DNA of 64,000 nucleotides, from assembly GCF_026619415.1 (NCBI RefSeq), contig NZ_JAOVZR010000001.1:682001-746000 (forward strand), written 5' to 3'. The stretch's first letter is position 1; every line of letters begins with the position of its first letter. This document shows, piece after piece, positions 1 to 9,374 of this stretch. A model generated the notes under the pieces. It was not told where the DNA came from. It ran no database searches and saw only the letters and a program-made list of their open reading frames with translations. A program made the position numbers and the translations under genes. The stretch is from Hoeflea algicola (GTDB lineage Bacteria; Pseudomonadota; Alphaproteobacteria; Rhizobiales; Rhizobiaceae).

Positions 1-344
1 CCGCCGTGCAGCAAAAACAGATACTGGCCGACTTTCAAACGCGCCTCATGGAGACGGACATGACGACCGTGGCGAACCAACAGGTTGAATCCGATCGTGC
101 GACCGATCAGATAGCCGATATTGTCGCCGATTACAGCGGCAAGTGCGGCGACAGCGATGATTGATGCGATCTCAATTCCATGGGTTGATCCGGCATACAA
201 CGACGCCGAGACCAGCGCCGTTTCTCCCGGCACCGGCACGCCCATGCTTTCGATCGTGATCAGCACGAACACAACCCACAGCCCATAGGCTTGAACGAGA
301 TCGTGCACCAGCGTGCCAGAGAGAAAATGCAGCATTTCCATCAT
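1..344 (-). CDS. DedA family membrane protein (3' end outside window)
   Basis: Only the N-terminal 114 residues are present; the gene runs off the left edge. The protein starts with a short amphipathic stretch, a hydrophobic segment around residues 20-35, and then a conserved stretch (ESMGVPVPGE, then GDNIGYLIGR) that I recognise as DedA/SNARE-associated (VTT domain). Members of this family are inner-membrane proteins, and some flip undecaprenyl phosphate. The ATG at 342-344 overlaps the TGA of the upstream PAP2 gene by four bases (ATGA), so the two are translationally coupled. The partner is a lipid phosphatase, so a joint role in carrier-lipid recycling is an inference. The family call is good; the substrate is not shown by the sequence. 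Confidence 0.85.
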   Translation of the reverse strand, partial: MMEMLHFLSGTLVHDLVQAYGLWVVFVLITIESMGVPVPGETALVSASLYAGSTHGIEIASIIAVAALAAVIGDNIGYLIGRTIGFNLLVRHGRHVRLHEARLKVGQYLFLLHG

Positions 345-940
345 AAGATCGCAGTCACGAAGCGATCAAGCCGTGTGCCTTCGCGGTAGGCCAAGCGAAC
401 CGCCAAAGCAGCAGCCATGGCCGTTGCCGCAGCGCCAATAATGTCGGCTGCATAATGGGTGCCGATGTAGATCCGCGAAAAGGCAATGAGAACTGCGGCC
501 AGCATAAACACCATGCCGCGTCGCGTCATGCCGTGCAGCAGGAAAGCGGCCGCAATCGCCATACTGGCGGTGGCGTGGTCGGAGGGAAAGGAAAAATCAG
601 CGCTTCTGGCAATCAAAAGATCGGTCACTCCATTGTCATAAGGCCGAATTCTGGACACGAACAAAAGAACAATCTGGTTAAGCGCCAATCCGAGCAAAAA
701 GGAAAGCCCGGATGCGATCAGAACATGGCGGACATGCTCCCGGTTCGGCCTTGTCCACCACTGGCAGGCTACGGCCAGCACCAGGATCGGGATGCCAAAT
801 TCGGATGTTGCGATCATGACAGCGTCGAGCGTGGGATTCAGGCCGGATAGTCCATTGATCCAACGCGTTACAGCAACATCCAGCCCGTACATCCAGCCAT
901 CTCCCCATTCTCCGCCCTGCCCTTGGCGTCCATTCGGCAT
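341..940 (-). CDS. PAP2 superfamily membrane phosphatase (undecaprenyl-diphosphatase-like)
   Basis: About 199 residues with five or six membrane segments. It carries the three PAP2 phosphatase motifs: the RIRPY segment near residue 98, FPSDHATA near 118-125 with the histidine used in catalysis, and SRIYIGTHYAAD near 155-166 with the second histidine and an aspartate. The family removes a phosphate from lipid pyrophosphates, including C55-PP in BcrC-type enzymes, on the periplasmic face of the inner membrane. The frame is open from a TTG at 943; I chose the ATG at 938-940, and the ATG at 892 is also possible because the first 17 residues look non-conserved. It is followed by the DedA gene with a four-base overlap. 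The precise lipid substrate is inferred. Confidence 0.85.
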   Translation of the reverse strand: MPNGRQGQGGEWGDGWMYGLDVAVTRWINGLSGLNPTLDAVMIATSEFGIPILVLAVACQWWTRPNREHVRHVLIASGLSFLLGLALNQIVLLFVSRIRPYDNGVTDLLIARSADFSFPSDHATASMAIAAAFLLHGMTRRGMVFMLAAVLIAFSRIYIGTHYAADIIGAAATAMAAALAVRLAYREGTRLDRFVTAIL

Positions 941-1159
941 CAATTCCGAACAAGGCTGGCCGGTCTCTACCGGTGTTCACCCCGGCTTCAAACACCCGTT
1001 TGGCGTCACCGTCGAGCTTTTTCTCGCAGATCTTCTGGCTCTCTGCGGTTTTCGCGTCGCGTATTCCCGTATAGATGTCGAGCTTGCATCGGCGTATGTC
1101 CCATGTATGAAAGGGTTTCTCGGCCCAACGAACAAATTTCCAGACAAGGACCGGAACGG
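941..1159. other. Divergent intergenic region
   Basis: This 219-base gap lies between the divergent PAP2 and CoA-transferase genes and must hold both promoters. I see no convincing -35/-10 pair, RNA gene or hairpin. The reading frame of the CoA transferase stays open upstream to 923, but that extension has low-complexity arginine-rich content and no family similarity, so I treat it as non-coding. Confidence 0.5.
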
Positions 1160-2248
1160 ATGCTCGACGGACTGCGGATCATCGAAATTGAAGGTCTTGG
1201 ACCGGCGCCTTTTGCCGGCATGCTGCTGGCCGATCTTGGCGCCGATGTCATTATCGTTCACCGCAAGGGTGGCAAGCCGGCACCTGGCATGCCCGAGCGT
1301 TCACTGATTGACCGCGGCAAGCGCTCGATCGAGCTGGATCTGAAGGCGCCCGACGATGTGGATCGTCTCCAGCGGCTGGTTGCGCGGTCGGAAGCCTTGA
1401 TCGAAGGGTTTCGGCCCGGCGTGATGGAGCGGCTGGGGCTTGGGCCTGAAGACTTGGCGGTGATCAATGCCGATCTGGTCTATGGCCGCATGACCGGCTG
1501 GGGCCAAGGCGGACCGAGGGCCATGACCGCTGGTCACGATCTCAATTACATCTCGGTCTCGGGTGCGGCCTGGTTTTCGGGTAGTCCCGGTGAACCGCCA
1601 TTGACACCGCCGACGCTGGTGGGCGACATCGGTGGCGGCGCGCTCTATCTTACAGTGGGCGTGCTTGCCGGCGTGATGGCAGCGCGTGCGGGGCGCGGTG
1701 GCTGCGTGGTCGACGCGGCGATCGTCGATGGTTCCGCGCACATGATGAACCTGCTGATGGCGCTGGCCCAGACCGGTGGCCTCTCGATGACACGCGGCCA
1801 GAGCCTGCTTGATGGACCGCACTGGAGCCGGACCTATGCCTGTTCCGACGGTGGCTTTATTTCCGTGCAATGTCTTGAGCCGAAATTCTACGCCGAATTG
1901 CTGACCCGACTGAAACTCGCGGGGGATCCCGATTTGACCTCTCAGTTCGATCGAAGCCAATGGCCACGTCAGACAGCACTGTTGGCCGGTGTTTTTGTGC
2001 GCCAACCACGCAACCACTGGGAACACTTGTTCGCCGGGTCGGATGCATGCGTGGCCCCTACCCTGAGCCCCGTCGAAGCGATGGCCGAGCCGCACATGGC
2101 GGCGCGCAACATCTGGCAACAGATTGACGGCGTGCTGCAGGCAGCACCCGCGCCGCGTTTTTCGTCCCGCCCGGACGCCACACCCGGCAAGATCCCGGTG
2201 CGCGGTCAGCACACAGAAGAAATTCTGAATTGGTTGGAAGACGATTGA
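1160..2248 (+). CDS. Class III CoA transferase / alpha-methylacyl-CoA racemase-like (CaiB/BaiF family)
   Basis: A protein of 362 residues, the usual length for AMACR-type members. The N-terminus (LDGLRIIEIEGLGPAPFAGM) and the segments LGADVIIVHR and GRMTGWGQGG are typical of the family. The TGHDLNY/ISVSGA region and DIGGGALYLTVG follow in the usual order. The start is set by AAGGA about eight bases before the ATG at 1160. The family either moves CoA between acids or racemises 2-methylacyl-CoAs in branched-chain and sterol degradation; the short single-domain form with GHDLNY favours the racemase. It stands alone, convergent with ybaK, so context does not settle the substrate. Confidence 0.85.
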   Translation: MLDGLRIIEIEGLGPAPFAGMLLADLGADVIIVHRKGGKPAPGMPERSLIDRGKRSIELDLKAPDDVDRLQRLVARSEALIEGFRPGVMERLGLGPEDLAVINADLVYGRMTGWGQGGPRAMTAGHDLNYISVSGAAWFSGSPGEPPLTPPTLVGDIGGGALYLTVGVLAGVMAARAGRGGCVVDAAIVDGSAHMMNLLMALAQTGGLSMTRGQSLLDGPHWSRTYACSDGGFISVQCLEPKFYAELLTRLKLAGDPDLTSQFDRSQWPRQTALLAGVFVRQPRNHWEHLFAGSDACVAPTLSPVEAMAEPHMAARNIWQQIDGVLQAAPAPRFSSRPDATPGKIPVRGQHTEEILNWLEDD

Positions 2249-2290
2249 ACGTCGGCGCAGCCTGGACGTCTCGGAGCCATAGCAAGGTGT

Positions 2291-2809
2291 TCAGTCCGGG
2301 GTACGCACGTCGATAATGTCCGCTTCAATGGCCTTGGCCAGTGCTGTCGGGTCGACGCTGAACACGCTGTCGGGACGGCCGGCGGCGGCCCACACTTCGT
2401 CATGGGCGAGCAGGCTTCGGTCCATGTAGATCGGGATCGGCGCCAGATGCCCGATCGGCGCCACGCCACCAATCGCAAAACCGGTCTCGTCGCGCACCCG
2501 CCGAACCTCGCAGCGCGTGAACGACAAGCCGTAATGGCTCGAAATATATTCCATATCAGCGTTGTGTGCGCCGGAAACCAGCATCAGATTGAGTTGGCGT
2601 GTTGCCTGATTTTCAAACACCAGCGATTTGACGATCTGGGCAACCTTGCAGCCCGCGGCATCCGCCGCTTCCTGGGCGGTGCGGGTCGATTGCGCCATCT
2701 TCATGATGCGGATCGACAGCCCTGCGTCAGTGGCTGCTGCGGCCACCCGCGCCATGCTCGAGCCCGCCGGTATCAAATCCGGTGTCATTTCGGTTGCAGT
2801 CTCGCTCAT
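2291..2809 (-). CDS. YbaK/EbsC (INS) family aminoacyl-tRNA deacylase-like protein
   Basis: A protein of 172 residues whose central part (AQIVKSLVFENQ, LNLMLVSG, GFAIGGVAPIGH) matches the YbaK/ProX editing fold. The conserved lysine in the KSLVF segment is present. Family members hydrolyse mischarged Cys-tRNA(Pro) or Ala-tRNA(Pro) in the cytoplasm. The ATG at 2807-2809 overlaps the TGA of the upstream metallo-beta-lactamase-fold gene by four bases, so it is the last gene of the tmk-holB-metG-tatD string. The exact mischarged tRNA is not readable from sequence. YbaK-like proteins of this subgroup are often annotated only as 'YbaK/EbsC family'. Confidence 0.85.
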   Translation of the reverse strand: MSETATEMTPDLIPAGSSMARVAAAATDAGLSIRIMKMAQSTRTAQEAADAAGCKVAQIVKSLVFENQATRQLNLMLVSGAHNADMEYISSHYGLSFTRCEVRRVRDETGFAIGGVAPIGHLAPIPIYMDRSLLAHDEVWAAAGRPDSVFSVDPTALAKAIEADIIDVRTPD

Positions 2810-3630
2810 GTATCCACCTCCGCCTCGATAGTCAGTCCATCATATCCTGGTTCAACCCGATCGGGCGTTTCATTGAGAACCGTCTCGTAATCGAGCGGCA
2901 CGTGCATATGGGTGAGATAGGCGCACTTCGGGTCGAGTTTTTCGATCCACCACAGCGCCTGGTCAATCGACAAGTGGCTGGGGTGCGGCTTGTATTGAAG
3001 CGAGTCGATAATCAGCACATCGAGACCCTGCAGCCGCTCGATAGTCTTCTGCGGAAAATCGCTGACATCGCAGCAATAGGCGACATTGCCGATGCGATAG
3101 CCCAGCGAACGGATCGTGCCGTGTTTCTGATCGAGCGGCAGAAGTTCGATCGTGCCGCCGGCGCCGGTCACGCGGATCGGTTGATCAAGCGAGTTGATCA
3201 GTACCGGCATGGTGATGGGCGGATACTCGCTGCCCTCAGGCGTCTCCAGGCAATAGCCGAAGCCAACGCGGATCTCGCGCCATTGTTTCGGGGTCGGCGT
3301 GGATCGGGATTCGTTGCCGCTGCGACAGTGCAAAGCCACGCAGATCGTCGATCCCGTGCACATGGTCAGCATGCGAATGGGTGTAGAGCACCGCATCAAT
3401 GTGGCGCACCTTGTTGGCGATCATCTGCTCCCGGAAATCCGGCCCGGTGTCGACCACAACGGTGGTCTCCCCACCATCTGGTCCGATCTGGCGGATCAGG
3501 AAGGCAGCGCGGGTCCGCCGGTTTTTGGATTACTTGGGTCGCAGGCGCCCCAATCGCCGTTGACGCGTGGCACGCCTGGCGAGGAGGCGCAGCCAAGGAG
3601 GACGAACTCGCGGCGGTATCGGACAGTCAC
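2806..3630 (-). pseudogene. MBL-fold metallo-hydrolase (PhnP-like), reading frame broken twice
   Basis: The product can be followed across three frames. The N-terminus starts at a GTG (3628-3630, overlapping the tatD stop as GTGA) and reads EFVLLGCASSPGVPRVNGDWGACDP. A single base is then missing in the T5 run at 3522-3526. The second part contains VDTGPDFREQM and the metal-binding THSHADH. One extra base lies around 3262-3285, after which the frame reads FGYCLETPEGSEYPP to the stop. Because the two shifts cancel, the length (825 bases, 274 codons) is what an intact gene would have. Family members next to tatD are zinc-dependent phosphodiesterase-like hydrolases. The first shift is a homopolymer deficit and may be a sequencing error; the second is not in a homopolymer. 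Confidence 0.8.
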
Positions 3631-4409
3631 AGCGACGGCATCTTGGAGAAGCAGCGAAAGGCGTTCTCGGTCGTAATCCGGGCCATCTCCTCATAGGAGA
3701 CGCCTTTAACTTCGGCCAGAACTTCCGCCGTGTTGACGACATAGGACGGTTCGTTGCGCTTGCCGCGCCAGCGTTTGGGCGCGAGATATGGCGCGTCGGT
3801 TTCCACCAGCAGCCGGTCCATCGGTACGGTTTTGGCAATATCGCGCAGCTCGGTCGACTTTGGAAAAGTCAGAATGCCGGTAAATGAAATATACCCGCCG
3901 AGCGCGACACCAGTGTCGGCAAGCGCCTGACCCGCCGAAAAGCAATGCAGGATGAACGGGAAGGCCCCCTTCCCTGTTTCCTCGGTCAGGATCGCCGCCA
4001 TGTCGTCATCAGCGCTGCGGCTGTGAATGACCAACGGCAGTTGTGTCCGCCGCGCGGCTTCGATGTGGCGGCGAAACCCCGTCTTCTGGTCCTCGGGCTT
4101 TTGCGTGTCGTAGAAATAATCGAGCCCAGCTTCGCCGATCGCCACCACCTTGGTGTTGGCTTCGGCCAGACGCACCAGCTCGTCGGCCGTCACATCCAGC
4201 TCTTCATCGGCATTGTTGGGATGAGTGCCCACCGAGCAGAACACGCTGGGATAGCGTTCGGTCAGCGCCAGCAGTGTGTCGAGTTTTTTCACGCGCGTCG
4301 AGATCGTCACCATCTGCGTGACGCCCGCCGCGTGTGCGCGCGCGACCAGTTCGTCGCGTTCCGCATCAAAATCGGCGAAATCGAGGTGGCAATGGGTGTC
4401 AATCAACAT
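3627..4409 (-). CDS. tatD: TatD family deoxyribonuclease / metal-dependent hydrolase
   Basis: A protein of 260 residues, the normal TatD length. It begins MLIDTHCHLDFADFD, giving the HxH metal site, followed by GEAGLDYFYD with the conserved glutamate, QLPLVIHSRSAD with the histidine, FILHCFSAGQ, and LVETDAPYLAPKR with the last aspartate. TatD enzymes are TIM-barrel 3'-5' exonucleases acting on DNA or RNA. The start at 4409 gives a five-base gap after the metG stop, and the annotated longer frame upstream is only metG sequence in another phase. It lies between metG and the MBL hydrolase, the usual order in Hyphomicrobiales. Confidence 0.93.
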   Translation of the reverse strand: MLIDTHCHLDFADFDAERDELVARAHAAGVTQMVTISTRVKKLDTLLALTERYPSVFCSVGTHPNNADEELDVTADELVRLAEANTKVVAIGEAGLDYFYDTQKPEDQKTGFRRHIEAARRTQLPLVIHSRSADDDMAAILTEETGKGAFPFILHCFSAGQALADTGVALGGYISFTGILTFPKSTELRDIAKTVPMDRLLVETDAPYLAPKRWRGKRNEPSYVVNTAEVLAEVKGVSYEEMARITTENAFRCFSKMPSL

Positions 4410-4413
4410 TCGC

Positions 4414-5958
4414 TCACGCCTCCTCAGGCGCGACATAGCGCGGGAAGATTGGCGCCGGCTTGTCGATCGGTGTACCTGCCACCAAACGCCCGATCTCACC
4501 AAGGGCGGCGAAATCGCGCTTGTCAGCAGGTGCGGCGACCAGGTCAAGTAATTTACCCGCCGATTCCGGCATGAAGGGCAGCAGCAGGATCGAGATCTGG
4601 CGCACGGTCTCTGCCGTGACGTAGAGCACAGTTTCCATCCGTGCCGGATCGGTCTTTTTCAGCGCCCAGGGCTCATGACTGGCGAAATAGCGGTCGCCAT
4701 CGGCCACGACGTCGATGATCGAGGCCAGAGCCTTGTGGATCTGGAAATCCGCCATATCGGCGCGTACGCTTTCAATCACATTGTCTATGGTGGCCAAAAG
4801 CGCCTTATCTTCATCGGTCAAGGGACCGCAGGCTGGCATCTTGCCATCGCAGTTCTTGTTGATCATCGACAAGGACCGGCTGGCGAGATTGCCAATGCCA
4901 TTGGCAAGATCGGAATTAATCCGGGTGGCGATCGTTTCGGGGCTGTAGCTGCCGTCCTGTCCGAACGGCACTTCACGCATGAAGAAATAGCGCACCTGAT
5001 CAAGCCCATAGGCATCAATCAGCGCGAAGGGGTCGACCACATTGCCGATCGATTTGGACATTTTCTCGCCCTTGACCAGCAGAAAGCCGTGCGCAAACAC
5101 CTTGGCTGGAAGCGCCAGCCCGGCCGACATCAGGAAGGCGGGCCAGTATACAGCGTGGAACCGCACAATGTCCTTGCCGATCATGTGGACGGCAGGCCAG
5201 TAGTTCCACTTGTCTGAAGCCTCATCGGGAAAGCCGGCAGCCGTGATATAGTTGGTCAGCGCATCAACCCAGACATACATGACATGCTTGTCATCGCCCG
5301 GCACCGGAACGCCCCAGTCGAATGTCGTGCGCGAAATCGACAGGTCTCTTAAGCCCGATTTGACGAAGCTCGCCACTTCATTGCGCCGCTCAGCAGGCGC
5401 CACGAATTCAGGGTTTGTCTCGAACAGTTCCAAGAGTTTGTCTTCATAGGCCGACAGTCGAAAATAATAGCTTTCTTCCTCCACCCATTCGACCGGTGAG
5501 CCAAGCGGTTCGCGGCGGACGCCATCTTCACCAAGGGTAGTTTCAGCCTCGTCAAAATAAGCTTCCTGGCGGACCGAATACCAGCCGCCATAATTGCCCA
5601 GATAGATATCGCCATTGGCTTCCATCCGCTTCCACAATTCCTGCACCGAAATTCGGTGGCGCTCTTCTGTTGTGCGGATGAAATCGTCATTGGAGCAATT
5701 GAGCTGGACCAGCATGTAGCGGAACACAGCGGAATTCTTGTCCGCCAGTTCAATCGGCTTGATGCCTTCCTTCTCGGCGGTCTGCTGCATCTTCTGGCCA
5801 TGCTCGTCGGTGCCCGACAGGAAAAACACATCCTTGCCGTCAAGCCGCTGGAACCGCGCAGCAACATCGGTCGCGATCGCCGTGTAGGCGTGGCCGATAT
5901 GCGGGACCCCGTTGGGATAGAAGATAGGTGTGGTGATGTAAAAACGCTCGGTGCTCAT
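4414..5958 (-). CDS. metG: Methionyl-tRNA synthetase
   Basis: A protein of 514 residues. The class I signatures are both present: [13 protein letters not shown] at about residues 19-31 (HIGH) and [10 protein letters not shown] near residue 300 (KMSKS). The WYS/YDEAE and VWVDALTNY segments of the MetRS core are also seen. The form is the short one without the C-terminal tRNA-binding domain, and no four-cysteine zinc knuckle is visible, as in the alphaproteobacterial MetG1 type. It charges tRNA(Met) in the cytoplasm. It lies in a string of same-strand genes: holB ends 100 bases upstream and tatD starts five bases downstream. Confidence 0.96.
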   Translation of the reverse strand: MSTERFYITTPIFYPNGVPHIGHAYTAIATDVAARFQRLDGKDVFFLSGTDEHGQKMQQTAEKEGIKPIELADKNSAVFRYMLVQLNCSNDDFIRTTEERHRISVQELWKRMEANGDIYLGNYGGWYSVRQEAYFDEAETTLGEDGVRREPLGSPVEWVEEESYYFRLSAYEDKLLELFETNPEFVAPAERRNEVASFVKSGLRDLSISRTTFDWGVPVPGDDKHVMYVWVDALTNYITAAGFPDEASDKWNYWPAVHMIGKDIVRFHAVYWPAFLMSAGLALPAKVFAHGFLLVKGEKMSKSIGNVVDPFALIDAYGLDQVRYFFMREVPFGQDGSYSPETIATRINSDLANGIGNLASRSLSMINKNCDGKMPACGPLTDEDKALLATIDNVIESVRADMADFQIHKALASIIDVVADGDRYFASHEPWALKKTDPARMETVLYVTAETVRQISILLLPFMPESAGKLLDLVAAPADKRDFAALGEIGRLVAGTPIDKPAPIFPRYVAPEEA

Positions 5959-6058
5959 GATAGCCTTCGAATTTCATGTCCGGGGCCGGACCTACTATTG
6001 GCTCCATGCCCGCCGCCGTCATAAGCGATAAAGTGGGCCGATGCCATGCCAGAAGTTC

Positions 6059-7083
6059 CTAGCGGCCTTCAAAAAACAGTGTAAAGACATGCATAACCGT
6101 CTGTTTGCGGTCCAGATTATAGGCTGCCGCGGTGGCAAAATGCTCGACCAGCACCGCCGACAACCGCGCCAGCCGGTCGGCTTCCATGAGATCGCCGGCC
6201 GCGCCCGCATCATGCGCCATGGCCCGCACACGGTCGACCGCCAATTCGGTAAAGAACTGGTAGGCCACATCGCGGTCGCGCGCGGCCAGCGTTTCGGCGA
6301 GCTTGTGGATCGGTTCGCGTTTGGCAAGGTTGCCGCTCTCCAGAATAGCTACAAAGGCCTCGGCAATGTCAGCGCCGCCATAATTGCGCATCAGCAACGC
6401 CCTGGCGACGCTGCCTTCACTGAGCCGGACGATCGCATCGTTCTCGCCCGGTGCGTTGCCCAGATGCCCCAGCGCCCGGTTCACATCGGGGGGGACAATG
6501 GCTGCAGCCGCAGCGACAGGCAGCGCGAACGGATGGTCGGTAGCAGCCGGCCCGGCGTATGCGAAAGCACCAGGAACAGTGATTGTTTCGGCGGCTCCTC
6601 CAGGATTTTGAGAATGGCGTTGGCGGCATTGCGGTTGAGGTCATCGGCGGGATCGATGATCGCGATCCGCCAGTTGCCGGTGCCTGAGGTCTGGTTGAAG
6701 AATTTGCCGGCCCTGCGCACCTCGTCGACGGTAATGACCGATTTGGTCTTGCCGGTCTTCTCATCCACCGGACGCGCCAGGTGCAGCAGGTGATGCGACG
6801 CCCCCGACGCGATCTGCCTGCTGACCATGTCGTTGGGGTCTGGGTCCGCAAGCCGGTCTGGTGCTGACGAAGGATCGGGATGGGAGAGCACGTGATGGGC
6901 AAACCGGTAAGCCAGTGTCGCCTTGCCAATGCCTTCCGCACCCTCGATCAGGATGGCGTGATGCATGCGGCCGGATCGGTAGGCGTTGGCCAGAAATGAC
7001 TGCGCCGAATCATGTCCAAAAAGCACGGTGTTCTGCGAGGGCGGGATCGCTCCCTCCAATAGACCGGTTTGGGCGCCGCTCAT
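6059..7083 (-). CDS. holB: DNA polymerase III delta' subunit, frame interrupted by one missing base
   Basis: The N-terminal part (7083 to about 6490) has AILIEGAEGIGKATLAYRFAHH, a Walker A-like segment, VDEVRRAGKFF, IAIIDPADDLNRNAANAILKILEEPP (Walker B and arginine-finger region) and RSRCLSLRLQPL. The C-terminal part (from about 6487 down to 6059) continues in another frame as NRALGHLGNAPGENDAIVRLSEGSVARALL, the clamp-loader collar. The break is a run of seven Gs at 6488-6494; with eight the gene is 341 residues and continuous. delta' is part of the replicative clamp loader and is essential, so a true null is unlikely. The ATG overlaps the tmk stop by four bases. Confidence 0.88.
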
Positions 7084-7759
7084 GCCGGATGTTTCGGTGT
7101 TGGTGTATCCACCTCACCATCCTGGAGTAAGGGCTCTAACGCCGCCAGGATGGCCAGCGCAACCGCGTCTTCGGACTGGTTGGCGTCGACCAGCTTGCAG
7201 CGGTCCGGTTCGTTGCGGGTCAGATCCCTGAATGCTTCGCGCCGCTTTTCGTGGGTGGCGAGTTCTTCCTTCTCGAAGCGGTCGGGTGCAGCCCCTCGCC
7301 TTCGCGCGCCTTGGCCCGCCCGAGCCCGGCCTCTGCCGGAAGGTCGAGCACCAGCGTCAGGTCCGGCACCATGCCATTGACGGCAATCCGCTCCAGATTG
7401 GCCATGAATTGCGGCTCCAGATTGCCGGTGACGCCTTGGTAGACGCGGCTTGAATCCATGAATCGGTCGCACAGCACGATCGTGCCCTCGGCAATCGCCG
7501 GACGAATGACTTCCTCGACATGGTCGCTGCGGGCTGCGGCAAACAGGATGGCTTCCATGCGCACGCCGAATTCCTCGGCTGCGCCCGACAACAGCACGTG
7601 GCGCACGGCTTCCGCGCCAAGCGAGCCGCCCGGCTCGCGCGTGACCAGCACGTCATGACCGCGGCGCCGGAGCACATTGGCCAAACGGTGGATCTGGGTC
7701 GACTTGCCGACACCCTCGCCGCCTTCAAATGTGATGAAGCGCCCTGTGCTTTTGCTCAC
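7080..7759 (-). CDS. tmk: Thymidylate kinase, frame interrupted by one missing base
   Basis: The start reads [21 protein letters not shown] (P-loop at about residues 12-20), followed by [12 protein letters not shown] and [14 protein letters not shown], the DR motif and thymidine site. The frame is lost at a run of four Cs at 7292-7295. With a fifth C it continues into [23 protein letters not shown] (LID region) and ends DTPTPKHPA, giving 226 residues. The enzyme phosphorylates dTMP to dTDP and is essential, so a sequencing deficit is the simplest explanation. It is followed by holB with an ATGA overlap and preceded by the D,D-carboxypeptidase gene, 127 bases away. Confidence 0.9.
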
Positions 7760-7886
7760 GTCTGGTTATCCCGATCGCCGCCAACGCAACGTGCGTCGGG
7801 GATCTGTTGTTGGTTTGGTCCCGGTATTCCGGGCTCACCCCGTGTCTAGAGCATATTGCAATGGAATTGAACGGTTGCACGCTGCC

Positions 7887-9047
7887 TTATCGCCAGAATT
7901 GCGCAAGTTCGAGCAATGCATCCAGTGCCTGGCTGTGCAACGTACCCTTGGAGACCGAATTGACCGCAAAAAGCGGCGTTTCCTGAGACAGCGTGTCGCC
8001 GATATATACCTTGAGCACGCCAATTTCCGCACCTGCTTCAAGCGGCGCGCGCAATGGCCAGTGATAGGTGATTCGTGCAGTTAGCCGGTCCGGGTAGGTG
8101 ATCGGCAGCAAGATGTCGACCGGTCCTTTAGCCTTCATGATAGCCGGGTTCTCGCCACCATAGACGCCGACCTCGGCGATCGTTTCACCCTCTTCAAACA
8201 ATTGCTTGCGGTCGAAGGCGCGAATACCCCATTCCAGAATCTTGCGGGCTTCTTCGGCGCGTTCGCGCAGGCTCGCCATACCGCTCATCGCCAGAAACAG
8301 CCGTCGCCCATCGCGCTTGATTGACGAGACGATGCCGTAACCCGATTCCTCGGTAAAGCCGGTCTTCAGGCCGTCAACACCGATGTCGAGACCTAAGAGC
8401 GGGTTGCGGTTGCGCTGCTTGATCTTGTTCCAGGTAAAATCGGGTTCTGAATAATACTTGTAGAACTGCGGATAGGTGGTCTGGATATGTCGCGCCAGCG
8501 TCACCAGATCCTTCATAGTCACCTTGGAATCGGGATGCGGCAGGCCGGTCGAATTGCCGAATACAGAGTTGGTCAGACCGATGGCGTGCGCGCGCTCCGT
8601 CATCAGCCGGGCAAAATTGTCTTCCGAGCCGGCCATCCCCTCGGCAATGATGATGCAGCCGTCGTTGGCCGATTGCACGATAACGCCGCGGATCAGGTCT
8701 TCCAGCCGGATCGAGGATTTCAGTTCGGCGAACATGGTGGATGTGCGAGACGCCGCCCCGCCGGTGCGCCAGGCATTTTCGGAGACCTGAAACGTATCGT
8801 CCAGCGTCAGACGTCCGCTCTCGATCGCGTTGAACACCACTTCCATGGTCATCAGTTTGGCCAGCGACGCCGGCGGAACCTGGTCGTTTTCATTCTTGGC
8901 AAACAGAACCGTGCCGGTATCGGCATCGACCAGATAGGCCTGCTTGGCCCGGGTCTCGAACAATTGCGCCGCCGCTGGCAGGGTGCCAACCAGCAGCGTC
9001 AAGGCAATTAACAGGCTACCAAGGAGTGGCCGGAACATCATAGCCAT
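7887..9047 (-). CDS. D-alanyl-D-alanine carboxypeptidase (penicillin-binding protein 5/6 type)
   Basis: A protein of 386 residues with an N-terminal signal peptide (hydrophobic residues 8-25, cleavage near AAA-Q). All three serine-peptidase motifs are present: PASLAKLMT with Ser61 and Lys64, SANDG at 126-130, and GLKTGFTEESGYG with KTG at 228-230. A PBP5-like beta-rich C-terminal domain follows and ends in an amphipathic stretch (LHSQALDALLELAQFWR), the usual membrane anchor. It trims the terminal D-alanine of peptidoglycan stem peptides in the periplasm. dacC and dacF are the common names; I leave the symbol blank because the paralogue cannot be fixed here. The gene precedes tmk. Confidence 0.92.
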   Translation of the reverse strand: MAMMFRPLLGSLLIALTLLVGTLPAAAQLFETRAKQAYLVDADTGTVLFAKNENDQVPPASLAKLMTMEVVFNAIESGRLTLDDTFQVSENAWRTGGAASRTSTMFAELKSSIRLEDLIRGVIVQSANDGCIIIAEGMAGSEDNFARLMTERAHAIGLTNSVFGNSTGLPHPDSKVTMKDLVTLARHIQTTYPQFYKYYSEPDFTWNKIKQRNRNPLLGLDIGVDGLKTGFTEESGYGIVSSIKRDGRRLFLAMSGMASLRERAEEARKILEWGIRAFDRKQLFEEGETIAEVGVYGGENPAIMKAKGPVDILLPITYPDRLTARITYHWPLRAPLEAGAEIGVLKVYIGDTLSQETPLFAVNSVSKGTLHSQALDALLELAQFWR

Positions 9048-9374
9048 CCATCATGAGAGAAGCGATCGGGGCGTAAACCGCAATCTAGCAATCAAGCCCA
9101 TAAAAATCAATGGTTTGGGTGAATTTGATGATGATCGACAATCCAACCGTGGTGGTTTTGGCCAATTCGGGACATATCCGTAATAAAAGGTATCTCTCAA
9201 ACCAAAACCTTGACGCGACCGATATGGTTTTAAGTGGACGCAAGGTGCTTCAATGCAAAAGGCGTGCAACCACGACATCCGCGCCAAAGCGGAAATTCAG
9301 AATATCAAGGTCTCAGAGTGATCTGGACAGCCAGCCCCGTGGACGCGCGCGTGTGACTGAAGGTATTGGCACCG
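9048..9374. other. Intergenic region upstream of the D,D-carboxypeptidase gene
   Basis: This 327-base gap separates the rlpA stop from the carboxypeptidase start, both on the minus strand. Small open frames crossing it show no family resemblance. I see no clear terminator or RNA; the promoter of the carboxypeptidase is presumably here. Confidence 0.5.
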
